From Callipepla californica brunnescens (taxonomy: Eukaryota; Chordata; Aves; Galliformes; Odontophoridae): a stretch of DNA of 64,000 bases. Every line of letters begins with the position of its first letter. The stretch's first letter is position 1. The notes under the pieces are model-generated. The model ran no database searches. It saw nothing but the letters and a program-made list of their open reading frames with translations, and had not been told where the DNA came from. The stretch spans positions 372,001 through 436,000 of the forward strand of contig JALIRH010000039.1 of assembly GCA_023055505.1 (NCBI GenBank). Reading direction: 5' to 3'. The translations under genes were made by a program, and so were the position numbers. Positions 19,219-28,735 of this stretch are shown here, one piece after another.

Positions 19219-22200
19219 CTGTAGGAATTAAGATTTCATAGCATTAGCCTCAGATGATAGATGACAATAGTGTCTAAATCACAGACTGGAATTAACTGAA
19301 GCTAAGCCTCACTCAAAGTTTGGGTCTTACTGATTACATGGTGCTTCCAACATAAATCTAAGCCGTATTCTAATTTTCGAGAGAAGCAAGAGCACTGACC
19401 TGAAATGGACTGACCTAAATGGACTTCAGTGTCACTGCTTTTATCTTAACAAACTTAAAAAAAAATAAAAAGCTGTCCACAGCCTGTAGTGGACAAAACA
19501 GCAACCATGGCAGATGAAGGGATTATCTATCATTTACAATACCCTGATCACGTGGTTCAGCAGACAAGCAGATCCCTGCCAAGTAGGATACAGGGGAACA
19601 GATTTGACCTTGAGATTCTTGCTCACAGCCAAGGAAGATTTGCAATGCTGGAGTCATTATCCTGTGCTTTGCAGGAGAGTGTCTTTATCTTACTTTTTAA
19701 TATCTCTCTGCAGAGGAAAAACTACAGACATCTTAAAGAAATGAGTTCACCCCTCTGAGTAACAGCAGTTATTTAGTGCTGTGGGTATTTGCTCTTTGGA
19801 ATTTCTGAGTGACTTAGAGGCTGCATTTCTGTCTTTGTCAGCTCCCAGAATACAAAATGTACGCTTACAAAATGAAACTGTTAATAGTGCTGGTTATTCA
19901 CAGCTGTATTTTCTCTCTCCAGTTATGACTTTCCCATACCTACATGAAAATGCAAAGCTAACCTCTCAGGTGCAAGGTACGTGTTTCAGGCTAGTGTTGT
20001 AGGGAACAAAAGCTAGATGATTAGAATTACTAATGAAACGAAGACAACATACCTTTTCTAACAAGTTTATGTCATTGAAAGGCGTGCCAGACTCTGCACC
20101 TTCAGCAGCAAATCCTGCCTGCAAACACATTTGCAGTAAGTTTTTAAGAACTGAGAAAATATTAAGTATGATCACTGAATGTTTAAAGACAGTAACACTG
20201 CACGTTTTTATTGTATTTCACCTAAATTAGGTAGGAAAAAAAGCCAGTCTGTTTCATAGTCAGGGGTCGTGTATGGGGATCGTTAGGTCATGGCCTGAAC
20301 CAGTGACTGAGTACCAGGTGAGAAGGTGTAGCTAACCCAGGGCACACAGGTGCAAGCAGTGCATCTAGGCAACCAGGAGGGTGGGACCAGGAGGGGTCTA
20401 CCCCTCCTCACTCTTTATTTAAGGGATAGCAGCTGAGGAAACAGAATCTCTCTTTGGAGTCTGCCTCCTCTGGAGCATTTTCTAACCTTCAGAAAGGGTA
20501 AGTGACTTGTCCCTGTGTTGTTTTCTGTACTGTATCTCAACAAATAACTTTACGAGTGTGTTGTATCCTGGTAGAAGGCAGTGTCGTTGCCTTCCCTTGC
20601 TCTGCAGGTCAGTATGATGCTGACACTTCTTTCCCCAGACACGCACACTTGTGAAATGGGTGGTCTTGATACAAACAACCACAGCGTAAAATAAGGCAAT
20701 GCTGCTCTTCTATGCTTCCTACCAGAAAAGTACTTTCAATAGTTTATCTAAAACTTAAAAAGTGAATTTGAGATCTATCAGCGTTCAACTACTAATAGTT
20801 TTAATTTGTATTTAGAATTTATGCAGGCATTATGTATAAAATAGCTACATAATAAACTCACTCTGAGGAAACACAGAAGTATGGAAAAGAGTTAACTGTT
20901 CTTGTTTAAAAATTGATCATAATCCAAGCTGCTCTATAGAAGGAAGTAGACTATACTAGGTTTAAATACAGAAATGACTAACAAGCCTTGAATGAAAGGA
21001 GGATCAGTTAGCTAACTGAACAGATAATCAAACATACAGGAAGGTTTCTTGTAGTGCTGTTTCTAATCCCAGGGTTTTACTGGGAAGCGTCTATTGAGGA
21101 AAAGTAGTTTCTTGGTCTTCTGCTATGGATCTGCACCAGCATTTTTAAGAAATCTCTGCTGGTACTGACAGGCACCTCACAGTGTAGGAATGTGTTGTAT
21201 ACTTCAGGATTTAGTGGAAGGGTAAGCATTTAGGAGTTAAACAGACCACAGTGTGGCAGCAGTGACAACAGGAGAGCTGTCTGCAAGGCACGGTGTAAAT
21301 GTATGTGATTGTTGGAAGCCCAATCCAAGGGAATTGCTACAGCTGAGGAAGATCACCATCGTGTGTGAAAAAAGCAAAGCTGAAGTATAGAACAAAGAGT
21401 AGAAAAAGATATTCACCAGCGCTCCAGGGAACAACACAAGCCATGTGACTGAATTTCAAGTTTCTGTACCAGAAGTGTTCTTACAGCTCTGGCTTCAAAA
21501 CAGACTCGTTTCACTGCTGAAGGAATCTGGGAAATGCAGTGCCTCGTCTGCCCTCTGCCGACTGACAAAGCACCTACAGTTACAGCAGAAATTGCTGTTG
21601 ACTTTAAAACAGTGTATTGTCACGCATCTGCTACCAGTGTAACTAGCATTGATGGCACACAGCAAAGACGCTGAAGGTTTAAGAGAAATTTTATAAAGCC
21701 TCCGTACTAAGTTGGCCTCGGGTTGGTTTATATAAAAAATAAATAATAATTCTATAGTAATGCTATGGCCAGTCCTTAAGACTGCAGGAAAGACAGGCTG
21801 GCTTGGATTATATCGAATACAACATGTTTATGGAACTGTAAGAAACCACAGAAGTATACATATCTATTCGTTTAGGCATCAGAAAATCTGCTTGGGGATT
21901 CAAGTGTAGTCTCCAGTTGACTGCACAGACTAGACTTAGGGAGTATTATATGAAAAGCTTATGACAACTGTGAAGTCTTTGTTCTGCAGATAAAAGTGAC
22001 AGGTAGGATGCAGATCTGTAAACACCTGCATCTCAGAGGTTTCTCACAAATTCTACTAGTTCTAACTGGCTTCAAAGCCTTCAAACAGGAGTAAGCTACG
22101 ATCCCTTGTGTTGCTTAAAAAGATGAACTCCACTTAAAATAAAAAATGAAGACTTCCTCCTGCACCATGATGCTGTGGTGACTTCATTTATACCCAATTC

Positions 22201-24749
22201 CGTGTAGGATCAGCTTTTTTCATCTGTTTGTTAGTGTAGTGTCACAGTCTGAGGGGAGGATAAGACAGGTTTATATTTGTCAGTCTATTTACACCTAATC
22301 CGACTGGAATAATAGGTTAAATATAGTAAGGAGTCAGCTTGCATACAACATGACCATGCACAAGCAAATGAATCACTAGGAACTGGCAGTGAAGAAATCC
22401 TTTGACTCTGAACCCTGAAGTGAGCTTTGCAACAGCTTTTAACTGCCTTCCTCAGTTTTGATCTGCTCAAGTTTACAGCGGAAGATTACCAAGACATTTC
22501 CTACAGATTTGACATCAAATTACAAGATTTAGAGGTCACGTGCTGATGACTGATCATAACCGGAACTTCTGTTTCTTTGTAATGTATCAATAACCAAATT
22601 GGAGCTCCCCTGACCATGGCTAGCTATCTGTACACTCCTGTGATTCCTCTTCAGAAGACTTCTGCAATGATCTGAGCAACAAAGACCTTTCAGATCAGTT
22701 CAGATGGGTGACACTGAGCCGTGTGTAAGGCAATTTGAATGCTCCAGGGGTATTTAATTTGACATGCTTCTGAAACACAAGTGCAAAGAATACCAGAGTT
22801 GTTCAGCTGTTGGTGTTTTTCTGAAGTTGAATAAAGTACTGTGGAGAAGATGGAAAATGGGAGAGGTCCAGGATGTTCCAGGAAGAGCAGCAGCACTTTA
22901 AAAAGCTATATATTTTAACTGCTCTAGTAAGTGCTCTTAAAAACTGATTAACAAATCCCAAGCGTGGACTCACCTGCGGTTGAAAGTCAACAGGTTCCAA
23001 ACCTCGGCATTCAAACTCCACTATTGTCTTGAATTTCTCACTGTCTTCAGCCTATAATTGAGTCAGAATACTGTTAGTTTTCAGCTAATAAAGACAGTGA
23101 CAGGTCTGGAAATGGACTGCTTTAAAGGCAGTACTATCAACTCTGGTGCCCCAAGTGACAGCAGACTCCTAGGGTTTGTTTAATAGGTTGTAATTAACTA
23201 AATGTCTCGTTCTGCCCCAAGGAAGCCTTCAAAAGGAGACAATTGCCTGTGATTTGAGTCAGATCATTATAGAGCTACTGTTAACTGCAAATTTTGTTCT
23301 TCATTAGACTGCAGAAGTCTACAAGAGAATTTCTTTTATCATGTGAACATATGTATTCTTGAGAAAGGAATGCAATGATACGGCAAGAACTCAGAATACT
23401 ATTGATGTCTACTCATCTTTCACTAATATAAAAGAGAAGACAAACTTACATTGTACGGTTTGATTGTCTGACTTAAAATATCTAAAAAATAAAAAAAGAA
23501 CAACAGATGTGTAAGAGTGGCATCACATCTTCAGAGTACAGCACAAAGCAAGCAGCAGCTGCTTCCCCCTTCTGAAAAGAAATCCTTATGAAGTATAGAA
23601 GAAACAAAGCGAGCAATTCCTGCAGCTGTTCTTCAAAAGACAGAATTACTCCTGCTTCTCCAGAGAAGTTACAGCATTTTGTTACCCTATCGATAACATA
23701 ATACTGAAGTGATGCTTTTGTAAAGTGACCTAAAGGATGAGTTCTGTTCCTGCAGAAACCTGAACTCGCCAGGAGGCTGAGAACCCATCAGCTGCAAGGA
23801 GCATCACTGTACAACTCTTTCTGTCTGCGTATCTCCAGCTTTACCCCCAAAGATGCCTCTGTGGGAATCCTATGCAGGGCACACAGCAGCAAAGATCCTG
23901 CAAGTAACTTTCAAAGCCACGTATTTATTAGCGTTTAATGCGTTTCATGGGAACTGTAACTGACAGCCTAGTTTATCCTGCACTTCTCTTTGCAATTTTT
24001 CTTTATAATACGTCTTTATAAAGCTTCCATTTCTAAGCACGTACCGATGGAGTTCTCCCTGGAGCACAGCTTGCATTTCTGCACCATAGTGGCACTTCCT
24101 CTGCCTCCTTTCAGGGGAGCACTGTCCTACAAAACCATACCAACAGGGACATTTAATTCTGTTTAGGAACTAGAGATGTGTAATTCTCCAGTAACTCAGT
24201 TTTTAGAAACGCACCAGCTTTTCCTGAATGCTCAGTGCAGGTTACCAGCAGGGACGCTTACCGTCAGCCGGAGGTACTGCCATTTTTCAGAGACTTCACC
24301 GCAGTTCCCACATTTCAGCTGAAAAAAAAAGAACATAAATCAGCGAGCTCACGTGCGGCGGGTGGAAAACGCGCTGCGAGACGCGGCCGCTGAGCAGAAG
24401 CCGGGAAGAACGCAGCTCGTCGCTCCCCGCAGCTGTGTGCTGGGGATGGCAGCATCCTCACCTGCAGCATCAGCAGTGCGGGAAAGAACCCAGCACCCAA
24501 AGCGAGCCCCGTGTGCCGTGCGGAGCAGCACCGCGCCCGGCGCTTCCCAGGCTCGGAGCGGCGCTCCCTGCCCTGCAGCCCGCACCTTGAGGTACCAGCG
24601 GAAGTCCTCCCCCTCGGCCCGCAGCCGGGTGATGTTCTCCAGCGTGGCGCGGAGCTGCAGCCCGATCCTCTGCAAGGGAAGAGGCAGCGACAGCGCGTCG
24701 GCTCGGCTCGGCTCAGCCAGGCCCGGCCGCCGCCCCGACCTACCCCCAT
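19141..24749 (-). CDS. CZIB: CZIB, CXXC zinc-binding protein (spliced gene, eight exons)
   Basis: Small conserved eukaryotic protein, formerly UPF0587/C1orf123, that binds zinc through two CXXC pairs; its cellular role is poorly defined. Exons on the minus strand are 24,749-24,744, 24,669-24,586, 24,318-24,262, 24,126-24,045, 23,481-23,450, 23,051-22,974, 20,118-20,053 and 19,218-19,141. They total 483 nt, 160 residues, the human length. The zinc pairs are Cys33/Cys36 (KCGNCGE) and Cys67/Cys70 (QKCKLC). The C-terminus is YEVTHKFVKC. All junctions are GT-AG and in phase. The start ATGGGG lies in a strong GCCATGG context. No defect was seen. It is transcribed in the same direction as MAGOH, about 1.5 kb downstream of it. 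Confidence 0.95.
20053..20118 (-). CDS. CZIB: CZIB coding exon 7
   Basis: 66 nt encoding AGFAAEGAESGTPFNDINLL followed by EK, between a TTTGCAG acceptor and an AAG|GTATGT donor. This block is nearly invariant in vertebrates. Confidence 0.94.
20119..22973 (-). other. CZIB: CZIB intron 6 (about 2.9 kb)
   Basis: Bounded by good GT-AG sites. It contains a plus-strand patch at about 20,240-20,480 with promoter-like or LTR-like features (a pyrimidine-flanked TTTATTTAAGGG), described among the findings. Nothing else was recognised. Confidence 0.6.
22974..23051 (-). CDS. CZIB: CZIB coding exon 6
   Basis: 78 nt encoding AEDSEKFKTIVEFECRGLEP and VDFQPQ, with phase 0 at both ends. The acceptor is CAATTATAG and the donor CAG|GTGAGT. 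Confidence 0.95.
23450..23481 (-). CDS. CZIB: CZIB coding exon 5 (32-nt micro-exon)
   Basis: Only 32 nt, encoding most of DILSQTIKPYN; the first base of the Asp codon comes from exon 4. The acceptor is a T-rich TTTTTTAG and the donor AAT|GTAAGT. It was found by requiring phase between exons 4 and 6. Confidence 0.93.
24045..24126 (-). CDS. CZIB: CZIB coding exon 4, second zinc pair
   Basis: 82 nt encoding DSAPLKGGRGSATMVQKCKL and CSRENSI. It carries Cys67 and Cys70 of the zinc site and ends one base into the next codon at ATCG|GTACGT. Confidence 0.94.
24262..24318 (-). CDS. CZIB: CZIB coding exon 3, first zinc pair
   Basis: 57 nt encoding LKCGNCGEVSEKWQYLRLT, with Cys33 and Cys36. The acceptor is a nine-T run before CAG; the donor is ACG|GTAAGC. 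Confidence 0.95.
24586..24669 (-). CDS. CZIB: CZIB coding exon 2
   Basis: 84 nt encoding RIGLQLRATLENITRLRAEG then EDFRWYLK. The acceptor is CCCTTGCAG and the donor AAG|GTGCGG. Confidence 0.95.
24744..24749 (-). CDS. CZIB: CZIB coding exon 1 (two codons)
   Basis: Only ATG GGG before a GTAGGT donor, so the protein begins MG and then RIGLQL from exon 2. The human protein likewise starts Met-Gly. The context GCCATGG is a strong start. Confidence 0.9.
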
Positions 24750-24784
24750 GGCACCCTCCCGGCCGTGCGCTTTTGCCCTCAGTT

Positions 24785-24835
24785 AAGATGGCGGCCGCTG
24801 CTCGCCGCCGAGCTGCCCGCAGCCAAGATGGCGCG
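24785..24835 (+). promoter_or_regulatory. Pair of YY1-like sites upstream of CZIB
   Basis: AAGATGGCGGC at 24,785-24,795 and AAGATGGCGCG at 24,825-24,835 match the YY1 core (AAnATGGCGGC), 40 bp apart in the same orientation. They lie 36-86 bp upstream of the CZIB start codon, in its probable 5-prime untranslated or core promoter region. Binding is inferred from motif only. Confidence 0.5.
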
Positions 24836-24899
24836 CGGCCTGGCACCGCCCCGAGCGGGAGCGATGGCGGGCGGCTGAGGGACGGCGTGGGGAGGCAGA

Positions 24900-26092
24900 A
24901 AAGTTCTCTGTCAGCCTGTGGCCGGAGGAGGGAGAACCTGAGGGGAGGGCTTCGGCAGAGGTGCGAAAATGAAACTATAAACTATAGAAATTAGCATGCT
25001 GACCCATAACCCGCGCTTTTTTTTATTGTGTAGGAAACAGCGCGTTGTGTTGAGCAGAATGCTGTGAGCTTCCTGCTCAAGTAACATGGATTTCAGCTAG
25101 AGGATTCACCCAGATGCCCTGTGGTACCTTCAGCCACAGAGCTGACGTTGTGCCTCAGGTAAGGCACAGTAACTGCCCTTGCACAGTGTTCATCTCTTAG
25201 TAACCTGGAGTTGCTTTTCTTAAGCTCCATATAAGAACTCTATTAATTCATTTATCACATGAAAAGTTGGCTAAAGTTAAATTAGACCTGCCACGTTGCA
25301 GGGAAGTTGCTAATCTGGGTCTGGTTTTGATAACATTCCCGTTACAGTTAGTGTACCTTTCACATTGCAGAAGTTCTAAGCAAGTTTCACCATGGCTCTT
25401 AAGTTCTGCATCTTGCAGTGACTTTCTTCCACCTCCAAGCTTAACTGGGGAGTTCAAAGCAAGAAACCCTCCTCTGCTCACCATAAGGCAGCACCAGTAT
25501 GTCAGGCTGCCAGACACACAGTTCAAGTTCACATTTGTAATGAAAGCCACCCATCTGCTTCCTATAGTGCTCGCAGAAGTTACCACTTTAAGACACATGC
25601 TTGGTCCTCCTCCAAGCCTCTTAAGCAATGCTACACAAAAGTTGCGCCAGCCTAGAACTTAACGCGTTCTACACTTCTAATTTCAGTTCTTCAAAGAGAA
25701 GCTGCACGGGAGCATCAGTGAAGACCCTGGATGGCTCCTGCACAGTCTACCATCTACTTCTGCTCTAAAGGCAAGTGGGCATAACAGGAGGTTGTTACAA
25801 CTTGTGTCTTTGCTATAACCATGTGTCCTCTGCAGAGCCAGGGCTTGAGTTATTTCGATCGGGCCCTCCTCCTATACCAATTGTTACAGTAACAGAAATT
25901 TATCTTGGCAACTGACAGAACTGTATTTTCACAGAGCTACTCTTACTTCTATCCTTTGCCACTACATAGAAGTGAAATATACCTTTGTGATACAAGTGAA
26001 ATAACATATCTTAAACGTACCATAATAAAAGATGTATTAGGAAGGCAGTTTATCACCAGAAATTTTAAATTAGAAAATACAGATCTCAACAT
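24900..26092. other. Interval between MAGOH 3-prime end and CZIB promoter
   Basis: About 1.2 kb of moderate composition without recognisable exons. A plus-strand ORF of 131 codons and a minus-strand ORF of 126 codons overlap at 25,248-25,662; neither shows a family feature. A C-run lies at about 26,192. Confidence 0.5.
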
Positions 26093-26098
26093 TTTATT
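26093..26098 (-). terminator. MAGOH: Likely MAGOH polyadenylation signal
   Basis: Minus-strand AATAAA about 140 nt after the MAGOH stop codon, the first such hexamer downstream. Confidence 0.5.
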
Positions 26099-26238
26099 AA
26101 GACAGTCACTTACAGTTTGTAAAAAAAAAAATTCTAACATACATAAAAGCTTCAGGACTGAAGAAGCAAAGACTCCAAAAAACATCCCTCCCCCCCCCAA
26201 ATACAGACACTGTAGTACAAACTTTCAGTTTGTTTGAT

Positions 26239-26338
26239 TTAGATCGGCTTAATCTTGAAGTGCAGTCCAATAAGACTGAAGACTAGACACTTTAGGTCCT
26301 GGACCAGGTAGTAGAACACTCTCAAGCCTTCTGGATCC
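26239..26338 (-). CDS. MAGOH: MAGOH coding exon 5, C-terminus and stop
   Basis: 100 nt encoding [20 protein letters not shown] and [12 protein letters not shown], then TAA. The acceptor is GTGCACTGCAG. A short AC repeat lies within 100 bp upstream in intron 4. Confidence 0.96.
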
Positions 26339-27649
26339 CTGCAGTGCACAGTGGAAGGAAGGAGAAAAAAAAAAGACCTTAGTTGTAAGACAGCAGTTTT
26401 TAGAATTAACCTTTGTGTAAATACACACACACACAAAGCCTGTAGCAGGATTTTTCAGGGGTCACTGTTGATATAACATTAATTTCTTCTTAAACTGATA
26501 AAACATTCCACATTCCGTGTTTTCAAGTCTTGACAGGACGTGCATTTTTACCACTGCGCTGTAGCACTGCTTTGCACTTACGGAACAAAATATCCAGTCT
26601 TTTCTGAAATACAGAAGTCCTGGTTCTGTTAGAAACTTGGATGTACACGAGCCAGCGATGGTTTAGTTCAGACTCTGAACGCATCTAACTGTGCTCTTGT
26701 GGTAAGCTTAGCTGCTCAGTGAATTTGAAAATCTATCAAGTAATGACATTAGGTTAATTATGCTGCAACAGAGAGCACCTGTGCCTCCAGGAGCTGATCT
26801 GTAGTTTGAAACCACGCGTATAAGCACCTAATAACCAGCAGGTTCTAAGACAACAGCAACACAAAGGCAGAGTACGTACTTGGACTGATTGACATCGATG
26901 AGCGAACCGATTTTAGACGTGGTGAAGGAGATGTGCTCGTCACCAATTACTATTTCAAGCTCCTGCAAAGCAAATGATGATTATCTTGTCAGATGGATGC
27001 GCTGCAGCCTTAGAAAAATGTAAGCACCGGGGTGACGGATTTTTCTACTGCAGGGCACAATGCGCTGTGTCTGTGGACCACACTAACTCTCACAGCTAAG
27101 CTGCCATACAGTTTGAATGAGCTCTTATCTACCTCCCTCTTACATACGGCGCTGGCTTGGCTAAGAAGTCCGGCTGAACTTCCAAGAGCTAGCGTGCACG
27201 AGAGCTGCAAGTGCCCCGAGAGAAGCAGCAGCACACCGACCTGGCGGCCCACCCTGTCGGGAGGGGGCCACAGCGCGTCGTCCTCCTTGGTGATCTCGCT
27301 GTCGTCGATGATCCGCTTCAGCTCCTCCATCACGCTCTTGTGCACGTAGGCCTGCGAGCAGCACCTCAGCACGACAGCAGCCGGGCTGCCCGCACCCTCC
27401 CCGCCCCACCTCCCCTCACCTCTTTGCGGATCATGACGTCGTTCTTGTAGTTGCTGTTGTTGGCGTAGCGCAGCTTCCCTGCGGGAGGACGCGCTGTTAT
27501 AAGGCCGCCGGGCAGAGCAAGCTCCCGCCCCGCCCTCCTCCCGCCTCCCCGCGCCGCTCACCGTCGGGCCGGAACTCGAACTCGAGGAACTCGTGCCCGA
27601 ATTTCCCCTTGTGCCCCACGTAGTACCGCAGGTAGAAGTCGCTCGCCAT
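26239..27649 (-). CDS. MAGOH: MAGOH, exon junction complex core subunit (spliced gene, five exons)
   Basis: Mago nashi homolog. With RBM8A (Y14) it locks eIF4A3 onto spliced mRNA in the exon junction complex, affecting export, localisation and nonsense-mediated decay. Exons on the minus strand are 27,649-27,562, 27,478-27,420, 27,351-27,241, 26,962-26,880 and 26,338-26,239. They total 441 nt, 146 residues, the vertebrate MAGOH length. The product starts [20 protein letters not shown] and ends in [15 protein letters not shown]. The start context GAGCATGG is strong. Introns 1 and 2 are only 83 and 68 nt and very G-rich on the sense strand. A MAGOHB copy would look nearly identical at protein level; synteny with CZIB and LRP8 points to MAGOH. 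Confidence 0.96.
26880..26962 (-). CDS. MAGOH: MAGOH coding exon 4
   Basis: 83 nt encoding [20 protein letters not shown] and LIDVNQS, ending two bases into a Lys codon at CCAA|GTACGT. The acceptor is TTTGCAG. Confidence 0.96.
27241..27351 (-). CDS. MAGOH: MAGOH coding exon 3
   Basis: 111 nt, phase 0 at both ends, encoding [20 protein letters not shown] and [17 protein letters not shown]. The donor CAG|GTCGGT is weaker than the others. Confidence 0.95.
27420..27478 (-). CDS. MAGOH: MAGOH coding exon 2
   Basis: 59 nt encoding [19 protein letters not shown] between an 83-nt and a 68-nt intron. Donor GAG|GTGAGG. Confidence 0.95.
27562..27649 (-). CDS. MAGOH: MAGOH coding exon 1
   Basis: 88 nt encoding [20 protein letters not shown] and FLEFEFRPD, ending one base into a Gly codon at GACG|GTGAGC. 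Confidence 0.96.
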
Positions 27650-27833
27650 GCTCCCGCCGCTCCGCTCCGCTCCGGCATGCACCGCGGCGGCGCGCACCGA
27701 ACGCGTCACGGCGCTCCCATTGGCTGCCGAGCGGGCGCCGTGACCGTAGCGCCCCCGTGCGGTGGGGAGGGCCGCTGCAGCCCAGCACGGGAGGGCGCGA
27801 CCTCAGTGTCACGGTTACCGGGGCGTGTATTTA

Positions 27834-28735
27834 TGAATGGAGGTTCAGGCAGAAGTGCAGCAAGCTGCACGTTGTGCCTCTGTGCCACCTCTGTGCCAGA
27901 TGCCGGTTTCTCCCTGAAGACACCTACACCTGGTTTCCTCGAGGCAGCTTATCCAGCAAGAGACCTGAGTGCGCCGCAGGGATGCACGTGGTTGCAGAAG
28001 GATCATAAATTCCGCAGAGCTGAAGGTAACTAGCGTATTAACACCTGCAAAACAAGGCTTTCTCTGGGTCCCCGTAAACACTGTGCGTTGTTTGGTCATT
28101 TTTTTTTTGTTTTCTACGTAGATTGCTTGTTATACCAAACAGCTTTTTCTAAGGATGACTCCGTGGAGAGAGATGTTAGTGCAGAATTACAGTGGCTCTT
28201 TTTATAGCTAGCTGTATCCCAGCCTTAACTGCTTGTGCTCCCTCCCCCCTAGGTGAAATATCCAGTCCTGTCTCACAACAGGGCTGGTGGGTTGTTGGCC
28301 TGTGTGGTCTTGGGCGCAGCTTTTAGGCTGGTTGTACCTACACAAGCTCCTGTGCTGAGGTTAAAGGAGTTGTGCACATTTTCTGCTCTGTGGTTACACA
28401 AAACTCTGTGCCGTATATTGGATTTACGGAGAAGAAAAGAGCTTAAATGCTTGCCTAAGCACTTTGTATCCTGCAGTGGAATAAAAAAGGTCAGGCAATA
28501 ACTCATGTTCAGAAGGAAGACTTCAGTACAATGGAATTGGTTTATTTAATACTAAAGAAAAGGTCATGTCTTTTGCTTTTTATTCTCACGTAAATGGTTT
28601 TGTAAAGTTGAAGTTGGTTTATTACAGTATTTTTTTTTTCCTATGGCTTTTCTATTCCAGTATTTGAGAAAAGGTCATCTTCTTCGTGGATGCTTGGTAT
28701 TATATGGTCTATTAAATCTGTATTATTTCTGTTGA
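27834..28735 (+). other. Candidate spliced plus-strand transcript divergent from MAGOH
   Basis: No family recognised. Four exon-like blocks follow each other on the plus strand: a block ending at 28,025 (GAAG|GTAACT), 28,122-28,174 (after a long T run and CTACGTAG; donor GAT|GTTAGT), 28,253-28,489 (acceptor CCCCCCTAG; donor AAG|GTCAGG; 79 open codons) and 28,661-28,735 (acceptor TTTTCTATTCCAG; in-frame stop). Read in order the phases agree (1, 0, 0). The donors are mediocre. The merged reading would begin at an ATG at 27,834. A non-coding divergent transcript or chance are real alternatives. Confidence 0.25.

Larger units (their letters stand above)
24340..24900. promoter_or_regulatory. CZIB: CpG island and promoter of CZIB
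   Basis: GC- and CpG-dense interval over CZIB exons 1-2 and upstream. Long ORFs on both strands here (213 codons plus, 165 codons minus) reflect low stop-codon density in GC-rich DNA and not genes. Two YY1-like motifs lie just upstream of the start codon. Confidence 0.7.
27200..27800. promoter_or_regulatory. MAGOH: CpG island over MAGOH 5-prime half
   Basis: High GC and CpG density over MAGOH exons 1-3 and about 150 bp upstream. An open frame of 222 codons at 27,010-27,678 (minus) reads through exons and introns in the wrong register and is not a gene. The island may also serve a plus-strand transcript (see findings). Confidence 0.7.

Noticed and set aside
24353..24994. 213-codon plus-strand ORF opposite CZIB exon 2 and its promoter
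   Set aside because: It lies in a CpG island where stop codons are rare, has low-complexity Arg/Ala/Pro composition, and covers a proven antisense exon. No family features.
27010..27678. 222-codon minus-strand ORF over MAGOH
   Set aside because: It reads through MAGOH introns and exons 1-2 out of frame and only catches exon 3 in frame. The spliced five-exon model explains the conserved sequence fully.
28661..28735. Resemblance of a short block to the third longin segment of HPS4-type proteins
   Set aside because: About 15 residues (HLLRGCLVLYGLL) look similar to a segment I remember, but the blocks before and after do not align, so homology is not supported.
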